Positions 45,709 to 57,115 of a stretch of DNA of 64,000 nucleotides are shown here, in pieces (position 1 is the first letter of the stretch; each line of letters begins with the position of its first letter). Under the pieces are notes generated by a model that searched no databases, was not told where the DNA came from, and saw only the letters and a program-made list of their open reading frames with translations. The position numbers were made by a program, and so were the translations under genes. Origin of the DNA: Phytophthora colocasiae. Its lineage: Eukaryota; Oomycota; Peronosporomycetes; Peronosporales; Peronosporaceae. The stretch is from positions 1-64,000 of the forward strand of contig JAGKQI010000026.1 in assembly GCA_018806915.1 (NCBI GenBank), in the 5' to 3' direction.

Positions 45709-46605
45709 CTACGAGAACTCCAGCAGCCCCTTCGCGTCTGCATTCCTTGCATACGCGTTCTTCACGTCGTCAATCAACGTTGACGACGGCACGCTGTCAC
45801 TCACGACGCCAACAGCGTTGGCGTCGACCGTCTCCGCATAGTCAGGTCGACGCGATAACGCGTCGGCCACTACATTGAGTCTTCCGGGTTTGTACTCCAC
45901 CCGGAAGTTGTACTCCGCGAAGAAGGACAACCATCTCGCCATACGTTGCGAGATGTGCGGCGACTTAATCGCCGTACGCAATGATGCGTGGTCTGTATAG
46001 ACCACGAACGGTCTACTCCCAAGTAGATACACTCGGAACTTTGCGAGTGCATACTTCATGGCAAGGAGCTCCTTGTCATGTACGGGATAGTTACGCTCAG
46101 CTGGCTTCAGCTGACGCGATTGATAGTAGGCTACACGATCACGCCCTTCGTGATCGTGTTGCATCAATGCACATCCGATTGCAAAGTCGGATGCATCGCA
46201 CACTACGTGGAATGGACGATCTTGGTCCGCCACGGCCAAGATCGGCGCTTCAGTCAAGCCCTGCTTGACTGCACCGAATGCATCCTCGCACTCGGTCGTC
46301 CAAATCCACTCAGCTTCTTTCTTAAAAAGCTGTGACAACGGGCGAATCTTGCCCGCATAGTTCTCCACGTACTTGCACAAGTATGTGGCAAGCCCAAGGA
46401 ACTGCCTCAGTTCCTTCACATTGGATGGCGTGGGCCATTCATTGATCACTCTGACCTTCTCTGGGTCAGGGCGCACGCCGTCTTTCCCCACGAGACACCC
46501 CAGCACGGGTATCTCGCTCGCCCCGAAGATACACTTCTTCAGGTTCGCGTAGAGCTTATGTTTCCTCATAAGCTCTAGCAGCTTCCGGAGATGCACCTTG
46601 TGCAA
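45709..46605 (-). CDS. G1 RNase H domain (open 298 codons)
   Basis: Continuous frame from HKVHLRKLLELMRKHKLYA (RT thumb and connection) through CDASDFAIGCALMQ, NYPVHDKELLAMKYAL and YTDHASLRTA to PGRLNVVADALSRRPDY. This is the gypsy-type RNase H with its acidic residues. A frameshift near 46,615 separates it from the RT palm, so it is a piece of a broken polyprotein. G2 is broken here, so G1 is the better copy for this domain. Confidence 0.8.
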   Translation of the reverse strand: MHKVHLRKLLELMRKHKLYANLKKCIFGASEIPVLGCLVGKDGVRPDPEKVRVINEWPTPSNVKELRQFLGLATYLCKYVENYAGKIRPLSQLFKKEAEWIWTTECEDAFGAVKQGLTEAPILAVADQDRPFHVVCDASDFAIGCALMQHDHEGRDRVAYYQSRQLKPAERNYPVHDKELLAMKYALAKFRVYLLGSRPFVVYTDHASLRTAIKSPHISQRMARWLSFFAEYNFRVEYKPGRLNVVADALSRRPDYAETVDANAVGVVSDSVPSSTLIDDVKNAYARNADAKGLLEFS

Positions 46606-47240
46606 TGTCCGTCTTTCCGTTCACAGCCCGGCTGTGGACGAACACGTCGTCGAAGTAGCTCGGTGCGAAGTCGCGCACCGAGCGCAATAGATGTGTCACG
46701 CATCTATTGAACGTCGCAGGGGGCGTTATTAAGTCCCTGCGGCATGACGAGCCACTCCCAAAGCATACCGCTTGGAGTGCTTACCGCTGTGAGAGGGATG
46801 TCCCTCTCACGCATGAGGATCTGATAGAATCCATCACGCAGATCTAGAGCACTGAAGATAGTGCTCAAGGCCATCGAATCGATGATGACATCTTTTCGCG
46901 GTATCGGCGTCTGCGCCGGTATCGTCGCATCGTTCAGCTTGTTATACGCATGAACGATGCGCCAGCCGCCCTGTGGTTTCTTCACACAGAACGTTGGAGC
47001 ACTGTGCGGGGACTTTGACTCCCGTACTTGACCTGCAAGACGACGACTTTTAAAGAAGTCGTCGATCGCTTGCACTTGTTCACGCGGCAGTGGCCACTGC
47101 CGTGTAACACAGTACTTCGTGCCCGGCACGAGATCAATCTCGTGCTGTACGCCCTTGTCCTTCGGAAGCTCCGAAGGAATCTCGTTCGGGAGTACATCCT
47201 TGTACTCCCGCAGAATCTCGTAATAGGGACTCGACCTCAA
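46606..47240 (-). pseudogene. G1 reverse transcriptase
   Basis: 178 codons open with TFCVKKPQGGWRIVHAY, SALDLRDGFYQI and LVMPQGLNNAP. A shift near 46,725 cuts it before the catalytic FDD motif, which lies in another frame. Confidence 0.8.
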
Positions 47241-47252
47241 CGAGTCCCAACT

Positions 47253-49103
47253 CTACTCTTCGAAGCGCTGCTTCTTAGTCTTCGCACTGAGGGAGTCATC
47301 ACCCTCAGTGATCCCATCGACGACGAGCTGCTTCAGCTCTTCGGCCTCGCGCTCCACTCTCTCGATATCCGAGAGAATGCAAATTTGTTCGATGCGTCCA
47401 TCGTACAAGTCTCGTGCGAAGCGCTTCCAACTCATCGTTGGAAGTGCGGTCAACACCGACGCACTCGTCGGCGGATTCTCAACCGCATCCTCTGGTACTG
47501 TAACGCCAGTACCAGTACGTGTCAAGACGTTCAACGTCTCGACACTCGGTGTCTGCACTGCAGATACACCCGTCTCAGTCCCGGACTGAGACTCGCGCAG
47601 CTCCCTGAGCTTGCGCCGCGAAGATCTACCATGGAGCCCGGCTTCAGGTGCTCCACGTCCAAGGCATCGCACCTTGGACGGGACGTTATCGCAATCGTCA
47701 GCGGATTCCTTCCGCTGACTCGCACTATCAAGCCCGGCTTGAGTGCCGCCCATCGCGTGCAGCGCTGCTGCACGTGAGCACGCAGGTTGTTCGGGTGCTG
47801 GGCGTTTGCAACCGCCAGCACCTCCTGCCGCGCAGTCGGTTCCCTGAACCGCTGCGCCTTCATCCACTCCCGGAGCGGATGAAACAACCGCATCGTCGAC
47901 TCCCGGAGTCGACGTGCTCTCGCTAGCTTCCTGCGCTGGCGAGTGTTCGCTTACACATATCGTCAGCTCCCAGAGCTGACGCACGTTCGCTAGTTCCCGG
48001 AACTAGCAGCGAACGTTCGCTTATACACGCATCATCAGCTCCCGGAGCTGATGCACGATCGCTAGTTCCCAGAACTAGCAGCGACGCGCCAGTGGCGTCA
48101 GCTCCCAGAGCTGACGCACGCCTTTCGGTTCCCCGAATATTATTTGCTTCGTCAACTCCCAGAGTTGACGCGACGTCGTCGGCGCGACCCTTGGGGAGCT
48201 TCAGTACCTCCAAGGATACCGGTAAGACCGGTATTTTACCGTCTCCCAGGTGAATGCGATTCACCTGACCATCACTCATGTGACAAACATCATTCAGATG
48301 TTTATGCGTCAGGTGATTCACATTCACCTGACCATCACTCATGTGACAAACATCATTCAGATGTTTACGCGTCAGGTGATTCACATTCACCTGACCATCA
48401 CTCATGTGACCGCGACCCTTCGGCTCAGATTTCTGAGTCGACACACTTTTTCTCCCAACGACTCTCGGAGTCGTTGATGGTCGCCGGCGGCGATCGGAGG
48501 CAGCGGCGGCCGCTGCTGCCTAAACTGGAGATTCACATGCACCGGCCGGTGCATGTGCAGCACTGACAGGGCCATTGCTCTCTGTCGCGCATGTGTTGTT
48601 GAAGCGTACGAGCGTACGCTTCTCCCAGTTGATCACCGAGTCATGCCGTGCAAGCCACGGCATGCCTAATACCATGTCGAATTTATCGTCTAGATCCAAG
48701 ACGATAAGATCTTCTACAAACGTCCTTCGGTTGTAAGAGAAGCGCACACGGACTACGCGCTTCTCAGTCCTCACGGTGGCACCTGTTGCCAACCGCACCT
48801 CCAACACGCCGCGAGGCGTATTTGGCCTCTTCGAAGTCAAGCCTTCGAAGACTTCCCTGTCGAACAAAGTTGTTCGACGCGCCCGGAATCACTAGGGCAC
48901 GAAGAGAGTTCGCTCTCTTCGACATCACGTTCAGGATGACAAGGTTTGGCTTGTCATCTTGCAGCTACAGCGAGAAACCTTCTCGCTGGGGCAGCAATCC
49001 TCATCGTCGCGTGTCCAAGCTCGACACGCGAGACTGCATCACCAGTAGGACGCCCCGCGCCTACTGGTCCTTGGCGTTTTTTGAACGCCCGCCCGCTGTG
49101 CAC
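47253..49103 (-). pseudogene. G1 protease and long repetitive spacer
   Basis: Same region as the open G2 frame (57116-58906) but broken near 48,185, 48,450, 48,520 and 48,890. It holds three copies of a ~63-bp repeat (48,250-48,410; HMSDGQVNVNHLT type) where G2 has two. The frame ends at the same TAG (47,253) that separates it from RT in both copies. Confidence 0.75.
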
Positions 49104-49774
49104 TCACGTGCATAGTGACCGATGTTACTGCACTTGTAACATCGAACCTTGCCGTATCTACGCTGCTGTTGACCAGCAGTCGTAGCACTCGAGAGGTCCA
49201 TAGGTTCCGGACCTCCCGTCTTCATAACAGGACGCGTCGGCTTCGGCGCGTTCGCATGGAGTTTAACTTGACGCCGGCTAAACTCCTCTTGCACTTCAAG
49301 GCTGATCGCCTCCTCGAGTATTCGGATACTCTCGGAAGAGATATGTTTTGACGGGACCATCTCTTAGTCCCTTCATGAACGTGACGACCTTGGTCGCCTC
49401 GTCGATCGGGTTGGCCACTATGTTCGATACCAAGTATCGAGTACGCTGGGCAAAGGTGTGAACATCATCCTTGCCCTGCTGCAGATCGAGAAACTCCGCT
49501 CTCGATCTGAACTCGTTCTTCGGGGCTCAGACGCAAGCAGAGCTCCTCTTTGAACACCTCGTACGTGCCGAAGCACGTAGGATCCGAGAGTCGGCGCCCA
49601 AAGGCCCAACTCCTCGCACGTCCGCCAAGACATGACATGGCGAACGCGACCTTCGACATCGGATCGACGATACGTCGAGCCGCAACGGCTGTGTCGAGTT
49701 CGACAAGCCACCGAAGGAGTGGTCTCGTCCTCCTTCCCCGTGTAGGTACTCACATGGAGTTTCAACGACTCCAC
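49061..49774 (-). pseudogene. G1 gag (frameshifted)
   Basis: Capsid and CCHC zinc-knuckle sequence (CYKCSNIGHYAREC near 49,110-49,150). Breaks near 49,318, 49,345, 49,525 and 49,722; G2 has it open. Confidence 0.8.
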
Positions 49775-50072
49775 GCGTGGCTTAGGGAAGCCACCGAGGC
49801 AGCAACATCTCGTTGCTCCTTAACAATGTACCCCAGAGCAACACCGTGTTGCTCTGTCGGCGATAGCGTACGAAGCATCATGGCTACCGCTGCCTCTCCA
49901 ATGACTCGCGAGAGTCTTTGGATAGCCTCCTACTCTGGATCAGACAGGTGGGGCGCAGTCCGTGCGCGTCACGGACATTTGAGGGTCCCAGCAGATCCCT
50001 CATCCATTGGGGAGTTCTCTACCCCGCGTTCGTATGACTTCCATACGAACGAACAGCAGTCGGTCGTGGGAC

Positions 50073-50091
50073 GGACTACAAAGTGCTACCA
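50073..50091 (-). promoter_or_regulatory. Putative primer-binding site, G1
   Basis: On the minus strand, TGGTAGCACTTTGTAGTCC starts two bases after the LTR end. It begins with TGG, as expected for pairing with a tRNA 3' end. The tRNA is not identified. Confidence 0.45.
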
Positions 50092-50093
50092 GG

Positions 50094-50553
50094 TGTAATG
50101 GGTCTACCTAGACCTATTAGGTGGCGTACACGTGCGCTTACGTGTATGAGGAAGCGTGCAATTAGAATAGACTTAATTTAAGTATACTTATTTAAATAAG
50201 TATAATTAAATCAAATATAACTAAATTAAACTGCAAATTACCGTAAAATGAGAACTGTTATTGAATTTGCCATAAGCCAATTATGGACCTCCTAAAACTG
50301 TTTGTTATCTATTTCTAAAGGGTCTGCCAACGTGTGGTTGGCAGAAACTCTGCTCAGTGATTGGTAGAAATCCGTTACTTTCTACCAATAACATGCACAA
50401 ATGCACACGAACCATCCAATAATGTGGTTCGCCCATGTATCCATTGGTGTGTACAGCACACCAAGGTCTGAGGCCCATTTCCAACCTCTAACAGTTATCC
50501 TAACTGTTAGAGTTACAAGTGGTACAACCACTTGTACGTGTAACCCCGTTACA
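50094..50553 (-). repeat. 5' LTR of gypsy G1 (460 bp)
   Basis: Minus-strand sequence starts TGTAACGGGG and ends CCCATTACA, so the ends are TGTAA/TTACA inverted repeats. AT-rich centre (50,160-50,260) with palindromic TTAAGTATACTTA. Contains perfect hairpins such as 11-base arms around 50,359-50,389. The matching 3' LTR is not in the window. Almost identical to the G2 LTR. Confidence 0.7.
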
Positions 50554-51250
50554 AACGCCAAGAGCCGTCGTTAAGTCCTTGTGACGAGGTCCGCCGAGTC
50601 CCTTGGTCAAGATGTCGGCCAGCATGATCGTAGTCTCGCAGTACTCGACGATCACTTCACCGCGCTTGGCTTCATCACGGATGTGGTGGTACTTGATGTC
50701 GATGTGCTTTGCGCGGCCATGGTTCACAGGGTTCTTCGTCATCTTGATGCACGACTGATTGTCTTCGAAAATCTTCAGATCCGGGATGTCTTCGCCTGCA
50801 GCGTCAAGGATCTCACACAGTAGCCCACTTGCCTTCTTGGATTGCCAGACTGAGCGCAATGTACTCGGCTTCACTCGTGGAGAGAGACACACTCGATTGT
50901 TTCTTGGATCCCCACGACACAGGTCCGCCAAGAACTTGAAACAGGTAGCCCGAAGTCGACTTGCGGTCACTGTGGTCACCAGCCCAGTCTGCATCCGAAT
51001 AGCCACGAAAGTCGATTCCCTTGATCGGCGAAAAACGGAGTCCGTGCGACTTGGTGCCCTGAAGGTAACGGAAGATGCGCTTGACTGCAATCCAGTGCTC
51101 GACTTGAGGGTTCTCCATGAAGCGCGAAACGTAACCAACTGTAAAAGCAATGTCTGGGCGAGTCGACGTCATCAAGTGCATGAGAGCACCGACAGCTTCG
51201 CGGAACGGCGCATCCAACTTGGTCGAGACGTCACTGGCAACGAGCTTCAT
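50554..51250 (-). pseudogene. Copia copy 2: RNase H
   Basis: Two overlapping frames. Contains TRPDIAFTVGYVSRFM, YSDADWAGDHSDRKSTSGY, STSEAEYIALSLA and the HIDIKYHHIRD / ADILTKGLG end typical of copia RNase H. A shift near 50,830 splits it. The gypsy LTR replaces the final residues and the copia 3' LTR. Confidence 0.8.
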
Positions 51251-52329
51251 GCTGGACTGGCAGCAGGTTTGCAGTTCTGCATGCCAAAACGCTCCAGGAT
51301 GTCGTTGATGTAGCGAGCTTGACTCAATGTGACACTGCCATCCGCATTGTCGACCACCTCAATCCCCAGAATGAAGGAACATTTGCCGCTGTCGGTCATC
51401 TCGAATCGTGCCTTGAGCTGCTTCTTGACTTCAGCAATGATCGTCGAAGAGCTTCCGGTCACCAAAACATCGTCGACGTACACCAGCATCAGAACGCAGT
51501 CACCGTCGACAACCTTGATGTAGAGGCACGGATCGTAGCTCGAAACGCGAAATCCGATAGAGCGCACATACTCGTCGAAGGTCTCATTCCACACTCGAGA
51601 AGCTTGCTTGAGACCGTAGATCGCCTTGAGCAGTTCCACACAGTCATAGCCGTCATCAAGTTCCACGCCTTCTGGAACACTGCAGAACACCTTCTCCTTC
51701 ATCAAGCCGTACAGGAACGCAGTAACGACATCAAGTTGGTCGAGGGGCCAATTGAAGAACTTGGCCACAGCGATGATCATTCGCAGCGTGACGTACTTGA
51801 CCGCCGGCGAAAACGTCTCGGTGTAGTCGATGCCATACTTCTGCACAAATCCTTTCGCGACAAGTCGAGCCTTGTACTTCTCGATGGACCCGTCGGCTTT
51901 ACGCTTGATCTTGAACACCCACTTGGTTTCGACTGCGCGTTGGTTGTTCGGTAGATTGGCGCCACGAAACACTCCACGAAGTCGCATCGACTTGAGTTCT
52001 GCTCGGATCGCCTTGCGCCAGTGGACTTGGTCTTCGCCGCTCACAGCATCTTGGAACGTCTTCGGCTCGGCGCTGTCACTCGTCTCCACTGCATTCGCAC
52101 TCGCACGCCAGTACATCGGCTGAGTCGAGTCATCATCATCATCGTCTTCAGATTTGGCTTCTTGATGGTCGGAGTCCGGAGCGCTTGCTTCTTCTAACCC
52201 AGCACTGCGACGCAGATGTCGAAGATGCTGCGGAAACCCTTGAAGACCTCGAGATTTCGAACGACCATGGAACGTCATCATCATCAACAACATTGGCGTC
52301 GTCGAAGGTCGATTCGTCGAAAGTGACAT
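51247..52329 (-). CDS. Copia copy 2: reverse transcriptase (open 360 codons)
   Basis: Ty1/copia RVT_2-type RT. It contains KGFVQKYGIDYTETFSP, the start of the palm, VVTAFLYGLMKEKVF, AIYGLKQASRVWNETF, and catalytic LVYVDDVLVTG with YVDD. Ends at TGA (SPA-stop) just before MKLVASD, where one frame change is shared with copy 3, so it is separated from RNase H. The 127-bp piece found in each array unit corresponds to 51,735-51,861 here, but with different substitutions. Confidence 0.85.
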   Translation of the reverse strand: MSLSTNRPSTTPMLLMMMTFHGRSKSRGLQGFPQHLRHLRRSAGLEEASAPDSDHQEAKSEDDDDDDSTQPMYWRASANAVETSDSAEPKTFQDAVSGEDQVHWRKAIRAELKSMRLRGVFRGANLPNNQRAVETKWVFKIKRKADGSIEKYKARLVAKGFVQKYGIDYTETFSPAVKYVTLRMIIAVAKFFNWPLDQLDVVTAFLYGLMKEKVFCSVPEGVELDDGYDCVELLKAIYGLKQASRVWNETFDEYVRSIGFRVSSYDPCLYIKVVDGDCVLMLVYVDDVLVTGSSSTIIAEVKKQLKARFEMTDSGKCSFILGIEVVDNADGSVTLSQARYINDILERFGMQNCKPAASPA

Positions 52330-53090
52330 CGTGAGAAATCACTACCTGGCCCGCCTCGATGTCATAAACGCGATACGCCTTCGAACGCTCTTCATAGCTG
52401 GGGTCCCACTTGAGTCGCTTCTCCTTCGGCGTCAGGACGTAGGCCTTGCACCCGAAAACGCGCATGTGCTTCACGTTGGGCTTCCTCTTGTACACAATCT
52501 CAAACGGCGTCTTCCCTTGGACCTTGGGTGACGGCAGTCGATTCTTGATGTAAATTGCCGTCATCGCCGCTTCCGCCCAAAACGTCTTGTCCAAACGTGC
52601 GAAGTGAAGCATGCTGCGCCCGATAGTCACAATCGTCCTGTTAACGCGTTCCACAGTAGCATTCGTCTGATGCGCATATCGAACCGTCGGCTGGACTTCA
52701 ATGCCATGATTGTCGTAAAAGGCCTTGAGCGAGTTGGTCGCGAACTCCTTGGCACCGTCATGACGCACGAACTTGACCCTGGCATCGAATTGGCGCTCCA
52801 CTTTAGCGATGAACTTTCTTCACTCTCCGACTTGGCGCGCAAACAGAATCCCGTCATGCAGCCGCTGGCTTCGTCAGTGATCAGCAGTAGATACTTGCTG
52901 CCACCAAGCGACTCTTTCTCCATGGGGCCACAAAGGTCGAAGTGCAGGAACTCGAATGGCTTGTACTTGGGCTTGTCCGGGTTACTCGGAAAGGGTTTTT
53001 GGACCATCTTCCCTTGCTGACACCCGCGGCATCCGCTTGAGTTCTTCGACGAGGTCGGCATTTTCGCGCCCGTCACCATGCCGCTCGAAA
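52330..53090 (-). pseudogene. Copia copy 2: integrase
   Basis: Core triad as in copy 1, with VERVNRTI in place of AERANRTI. An 11-bp loss near 52,816 shifts the frame. The linker (52,200-52,280) carries the same inverted 59-bp stretch as copy 1. Confidence 0.8.
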
Positions 53091-53412
53091 CCATCTTCCG
53101 GTGTGCGCACTGGCGGATCAGTGCGCGGGGCAGTGAGCGCCCTCGACATGGGGGACGCTTCGTCATCACTGCGCGGACGCTTTGAGCTTGAAGCGTCCGA
53201 GGCCTCATCACGTGTCTTCAGACGAAGACACGGGAGCGGGAGTCTTGACATCAACCTCCTCCTCGACATCCTCCTCGTAGTCAAAGACGCGACTACTGTA
53301 TCGGGCTCCTTCCACGAGCTCCGATACTATGCAGCGAAGAAGACTTCGCGCAAGAGCAAAGTGCCAGAGCGGCAGGCACTTTGTCAGTCGTGGAATGCCT
53401 TTGTTGATAACT

Positions 53413-55618
53413 TCAACAAAGACCCGAAGGCGTATCGCGAGCGCGTTGCTGCGGCTCGCGATCGCTATGGAAGCGGGGATCCCATGTGCCGTTCCATTTG
53501 GCACACCCTGTCCGTGTTGCCAACCTTTGGCAACACGTCTCACCGAAAGTGATATCCTGGGGTACACGGTCGTCCGTGTACCCGATCACATCAAGGAGCT
53601 CCGTGGTCGTATTGTGCCACGCGAAGCTCCGAGTGCTGTGGCTAACCGCAGCACTCCTCGTGCAGGGCTTACCCCTGCAAGTTATAGGTGGGCTTCGTAC
53701 GCCCTCACCATTTCCGGAACGTCCTCCATCAGGACGTCTCCGCAGCTCCAATGTATCTCGATGGGGAGGAAATCCTCTCCAACGAATACGAAAACGAACC
53801 CCTTGAGAGTTCGTTCTCTTATGAGCCACGATCCGCTCAACAATCCAGCGGATCGCTCCACGCGCGTCGCGCAACGGCGGCGGAGGGGGTGGGAACACTC
53901 CCTCCACATGGTCAACGCTATGACCATGACGATCGTGCCCTGCACGATCGAGTTGCTGCGCTGGAGCAGACACAGAGCGCTGAGATAGTGGCTCTGAAGC
54001 AGGAGGTTCGTGTCCTCCGTGCTGGGGTCTGCGAGGCAGCTCAGACTGCCTCGAACCTCTCGTCCGGTCTTGGGACGAGAGTGAGCCGGTTGATCGACCG
54101 TGTCGACGGTCTCGAGAAGGCCTTCCAGGCCTCTCGCACTGCTCAGTCGGACTACCAACCCTAGGTAGTCCGTGCTGCAAGTACGGCTTCAACCGCCCGA
54201 CGTAGAAGGTCGGGTGGAGCCTCATGCTGGACGGTATGTCCAGCCGGTACGCGTTACCATGCCGTTCAAGTACTTTGAACGGCCCAATGAATCTTGGAGC
54301 AAGCTTGCTTGCTCCAAAGTCAGACACTGCATGTTTAGGCAGGTTTTGTGTAGCTAACAAAACTAATGAACCCACTTTGAATTCATTTATGTTGCCACTA
54401 CCAACATTATCAGCGTTCAGTTTCTGTCGATCGACAGAAGCTGCGATAGCATCCTGGACAAACCGTATGACGGCTTGTCTTCGCTGGACAAAGTCTAGCG
54501 CACCCGAGCTGAATCCATTCAGCTTGTCGCCCTTGTCAGCAGCAGGCCCTGCCTGCTCGCTATCATCTCTCATGTCTGTGCCCGGCACAGACATCGCGCG
54601 CTCGTTCCTGCTCGAACGAGACGTCGCACGCGTCACCGCAGCTGATAGTGTGCTGCTATCAGTTGCATTCTGCGGTTGTTCGGACGCAACCGTAGATCCT
54701 CCCCCACTTAAGGAGGAAGCTACCCCGCCGAGCATGCTCGGCAATCGTGGATGCCTCATGGCATTTACGTAGAACGGTGTATGCCCTGTCGAGGCATGCA
54801 CCGAGTTGTTGATGGCAAACTCTGCCATCGGCAAGCACTCGCTCCAATGCGGGAACGAGTGAGCGTAGCTCTTCAGCGTGTCACCCAGTACGCGGTTGAC
54901 ACGTTCGGTCTGTCCGTCCGTCTGCGGATGATCCGCAGTCGACATTGACAATTGTGAACCAAGAAGTGTAAACACTTCTTGCCAGAACCGCGCTGTGAAG
55001 CGTGGATCACGGTCCGACACAATGTCGAGCGGCATGCCATGGTGTTTGAACACCATGTCAACAAACAGTCGCGCAGTCTGCGCGGCTGTAACAGTAACCG
55101 TTGACGGCAGCAAGATGAACCATCTTGCTGGAATCGGTCCACAAAGACAACGATGCCCGTCCTCCGCTTGCTGTCAGGCGGAAGACCGAAGACAAAGTCC
55201 ATGGACATGGACTGCCAACACTCCGACGGAGTCGGTAGTGATTAAGAGGAGCCTGCGAGAACTGCGCAGGCTTCACGCGTTGACAAACCTCGCAAGCACG
55301 TACGTACTTGCGTACCCACTTGTACTGGTGGTGCCAGTAGAAGTCACGCGTGAGAAGAGTGTATGTATTCTCACGACCCGGATGCCCTGCCGTGGGGGCA
55401 TCGTGATACTCGAACATGATCCTCAATCGGAGGTCATGATCATTCGGAACGACAATGCGATCTGCATTGTCGTCTACTGCACTGTACAACAGTAGGCCTT
55501 CGTGTACACGATAGCGGTGTACACGAGCTCGAAGATGAGGGGTTAGCTTCCGACGTGCTGCCGTCGGAAGGTGCCGCGAGGAACTCCAGCAGCCCCTTCG
55601 CGTCTGCATCCCTTGCAT
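53413..55618 (-). pseudogene. G2 integrase and chromodomain
   Basis: A 566-codon frame (53413-55113) holds the second half of the core (SDRDPRF Asp, HPQTDGQTERVNR Glu), the GPF-like FIGPFKVLERHGNAYRL segment, a Pro/Arg-rich linker, and a chromodomain (WIVERIVAHKRTNSQGVRF, IRWRGFPPHRDT) shifted in its last part near 53,735. The zinc finger and first Asp (MDFVFGLPP) are in an upstream frame (55058-55618), with a shift near 55,105. Ty3/gypsy chromodomains usually guide integration to modified chromatin. Confidence 0.82.
53688..54164 (+). CDS. Open frame antisense to the gypsy chromodomain (158 codons; coding status uncertain)
   Basis: Protein-like: an acidic N-terminal part (YLDGEEILSNEYENE) and a regular coiled-coil (DRALHDRVAALEQTQSAEI, VSRLIDRVDGLEKAFQ). 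It overlaps the chromodomain, which is certain on the other strand. In G1 the same frame is broken. It could be a real antisense gene of the element, a relic of another element, or a by-product of the strand symmetry that dense hairpins create. Confidence 0.3.
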   Translation: MGFVRPHHFRNVLHQDVSAAPMYLDGEEILSNEYENEPLESSFSYEPRSAQQSSGSLHARRATAAEGVGTLPPHGQRYDHDDRALHDRVAALEQTQSAEIVALKQEVRVLRAGVCEAAQTASNLSSGLGTRVSRLIDRVDGLEKAFQASRTAQSDYQP

Positions 55619-56469
55619 ACGCGTTCTTCACGTCGTCAATCAACGTTGATGACGGCACACTTGTCCTCACGACGCCAACAGCGTTGGCGTCGACCGTCTC
55701 CGCATAGTCAGGTCGTCGCGATAACGCGTCGGCCACTACATTGAGTCTTCCGGGTTTGTACTCCACCCGGAAGTTGTACTCCACGAAGAAGGACAACCAT
55801 CTCGCCATACGTTGCGAGATGTGCGGCGACTTAATCGCCGTACGCAATGATGCGTGGTCTGTATAGACCACGAACGGTCTACTCCCAAGCAGATACACTC
55901 GGAACTTTGCGAGTGCATACTTCATGGCAAGGAGCCCTTGTCATGTACGGATAGTTACGCTCAGCTGGCTTCAGCTGACGCGATTGATAGTAGACTACAC
56001 GATCACGCCCTTCGTGATCGTGTTGCATCAATGCACATCCGATTGCAAAGTCGGATGCATCGCACACTACGTGGAATGGACGATCTTGGTCCGCCACGGC
56101 CAAGATCGGCGCTTCAGTCAAGCCCTGCTTGACTGCACCGAATGCCTCCTCGCACTCGGTCGTCCAAATCCACTCAGCTTCTTTATTAAAAAGCTGTGAC
56201 AACGGGCGAATCTTGCCCGCATAGTTCTCCACGTACTTGCACAAGTATGTGGCAAGCCCAAGGAACTGCCTCAGTTCCTTCACATTGGATGGCGTGGGCC
56301 ATTCATTGATCACTCTGACCTTCTCTGGGTCAGGGCGCACGCCGTCTTTCCCCACGAGACACCCCAGCACGGGTATCTCGCTCGCCCCGAAGATACACTT
56401 CTTCAGGTTCGCGTAGAGCTTATGTTTTCTCATAAGCTCTAGCAGCTTCCGGAGATGCACCTTGTGCAA
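55440..56469 (-). pseudogene. G2 RNase H (one break)
   Basis: Open from HKVHLRKLL (56469) to NYP, then bases are lost near 55,935 and 55,949. The rest (MKYALAKFRVYLLGSRPFV...ADALSRRPDY) continues in 55440-55925. G1 is intact here. Confidence 0.8.
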
Positions 56470-57103
56470 TGTCCGTCTTCCCGTTCACAGCCCGGCTGTG
56501 GACGAACACGTCGTCGAAGTAGCTCGGTGCGAAGTCGCGCACCGAGCGCAATAGATGTGTCACGCATCTATTGAACGTCGCAGGGGCGTTCTTAAGTCCC
56601 TGCGGCATGACGAGCCACTCCCAAAGCATACCGCTTGGAGTGCTTACCGCTGTGAGAGGGATGTCCCTCTCACGCATGAGGATCTGATAGAATCCATCAC
56701 GCAGATCTAGAGCACTGAAGATAGTGCTCAAGGCCATCGAATCGATGATGACATCTTTTCGCGGTATCGGCGTCTGCGCCGGTATCGTCGCATCGTTCAG
56801 CTTGTTATACGCATGAACGATGCGCCAGCCGCCCTGTGGTTTCTTAACACAGAACGTTGGAGCACTGTGCGGGGACTTTGACTCCCGCACTTGACCTGCA
56901 AGACGACGACTTTCAAAGAAGTCGTCGATCGCTTGCACTTGTTCACGCGGCAGTGGCCACTGCCGTGTAACACAGTACTTCGTGCCCGGCACGAGATCAA
57001 TCTCGTGCTGTACGCCCTTGTCCTTCGGAAGCTCCGAAGGAATCTCGTTCGGGAGTACATCCTTGTACTCCCGCAGAATCTCGTAATAGGGACTCGACCT
57101 CAA
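56420..57103 (-). CDS. G2 reverse transcriptase palm (open 227 codons)
   Basis: Contains YKDVLPNEIPSELP, HEIDLVPGTKY, TFCVKKPQGGWRIVHAYN, SALDLRDGFYQI, LVMPQGLKNAPATFNR and the catalytic APSYFDDVFVHSR (F/Y-x-D-D). Ends after a frameshift near 56,478, which also lies in G1, so it predates the duplication. It is in the same frame as the protease ORF, from which it is separated by one TAG (57,116-57,118). Confidence 0.85.
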   Translation of the reverse strand: MRSSPYYEILREYKDVLPNEIPSELPKDKGVQHEIDLVPGTKYCVTRQWPLPREQVQAIDDFFESRRLAGQVRESKSPHSAPTFCVKKPQGGWRIVHAYNKLNDATIPAQTPIPRKDVIIDSMALSTIFSALDLRDGFYQILMRERDIPLTAVSTPSGMLWEWLVMPQGLKNAPATFNRCVTHLLRSVRDFAPSYFDDVFVHSRAVNGKTDIAQGASPEAARAYEKT

Positions 57104-57115
57104 CGAGTCCCAACT

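Larger units (their letters stand above)
43232..50553 (-). mobile_element. Ty3/gypsy chromodomain element, copy G1 (3' LTR missing)
   Basis: Gene order on the minus strand: LTR, primer-binding site, gag, protease with long spacer, RT, RNase H, integrase, chromodomain. Almost identical to G2 at 53,091-60,359, with different indels. Only the 5' LTR is present; the 3' side is cut at 43,232 by the tandem-duplication junction. The right end lies in the last codons of copia RNase H. The whole element is packed with short inverted repeats. Confidence 0.85.
50554..53090 (-). mobile_element. Copia copy 2 (integrase to RNase H)
   Basis: Cut on the right (5') side at the gypsy junction 53,090/53,091 inside integrase and on the left (3') side by the gypsy LTR near the end of RNase H. 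Shares the 24-bp deletion and the inverted linker with copy 1. Confidence 0.85.

Noticed and set aside
50094..50553. Assigning the 460-bp repeat to the copia 3' LTR
   Set aside because: It is followed at once by a gypsy primer-binding-like site and gag leader, has the same hairpin-rich character as the gypsy, and there is no polypurine tract on the copia side.
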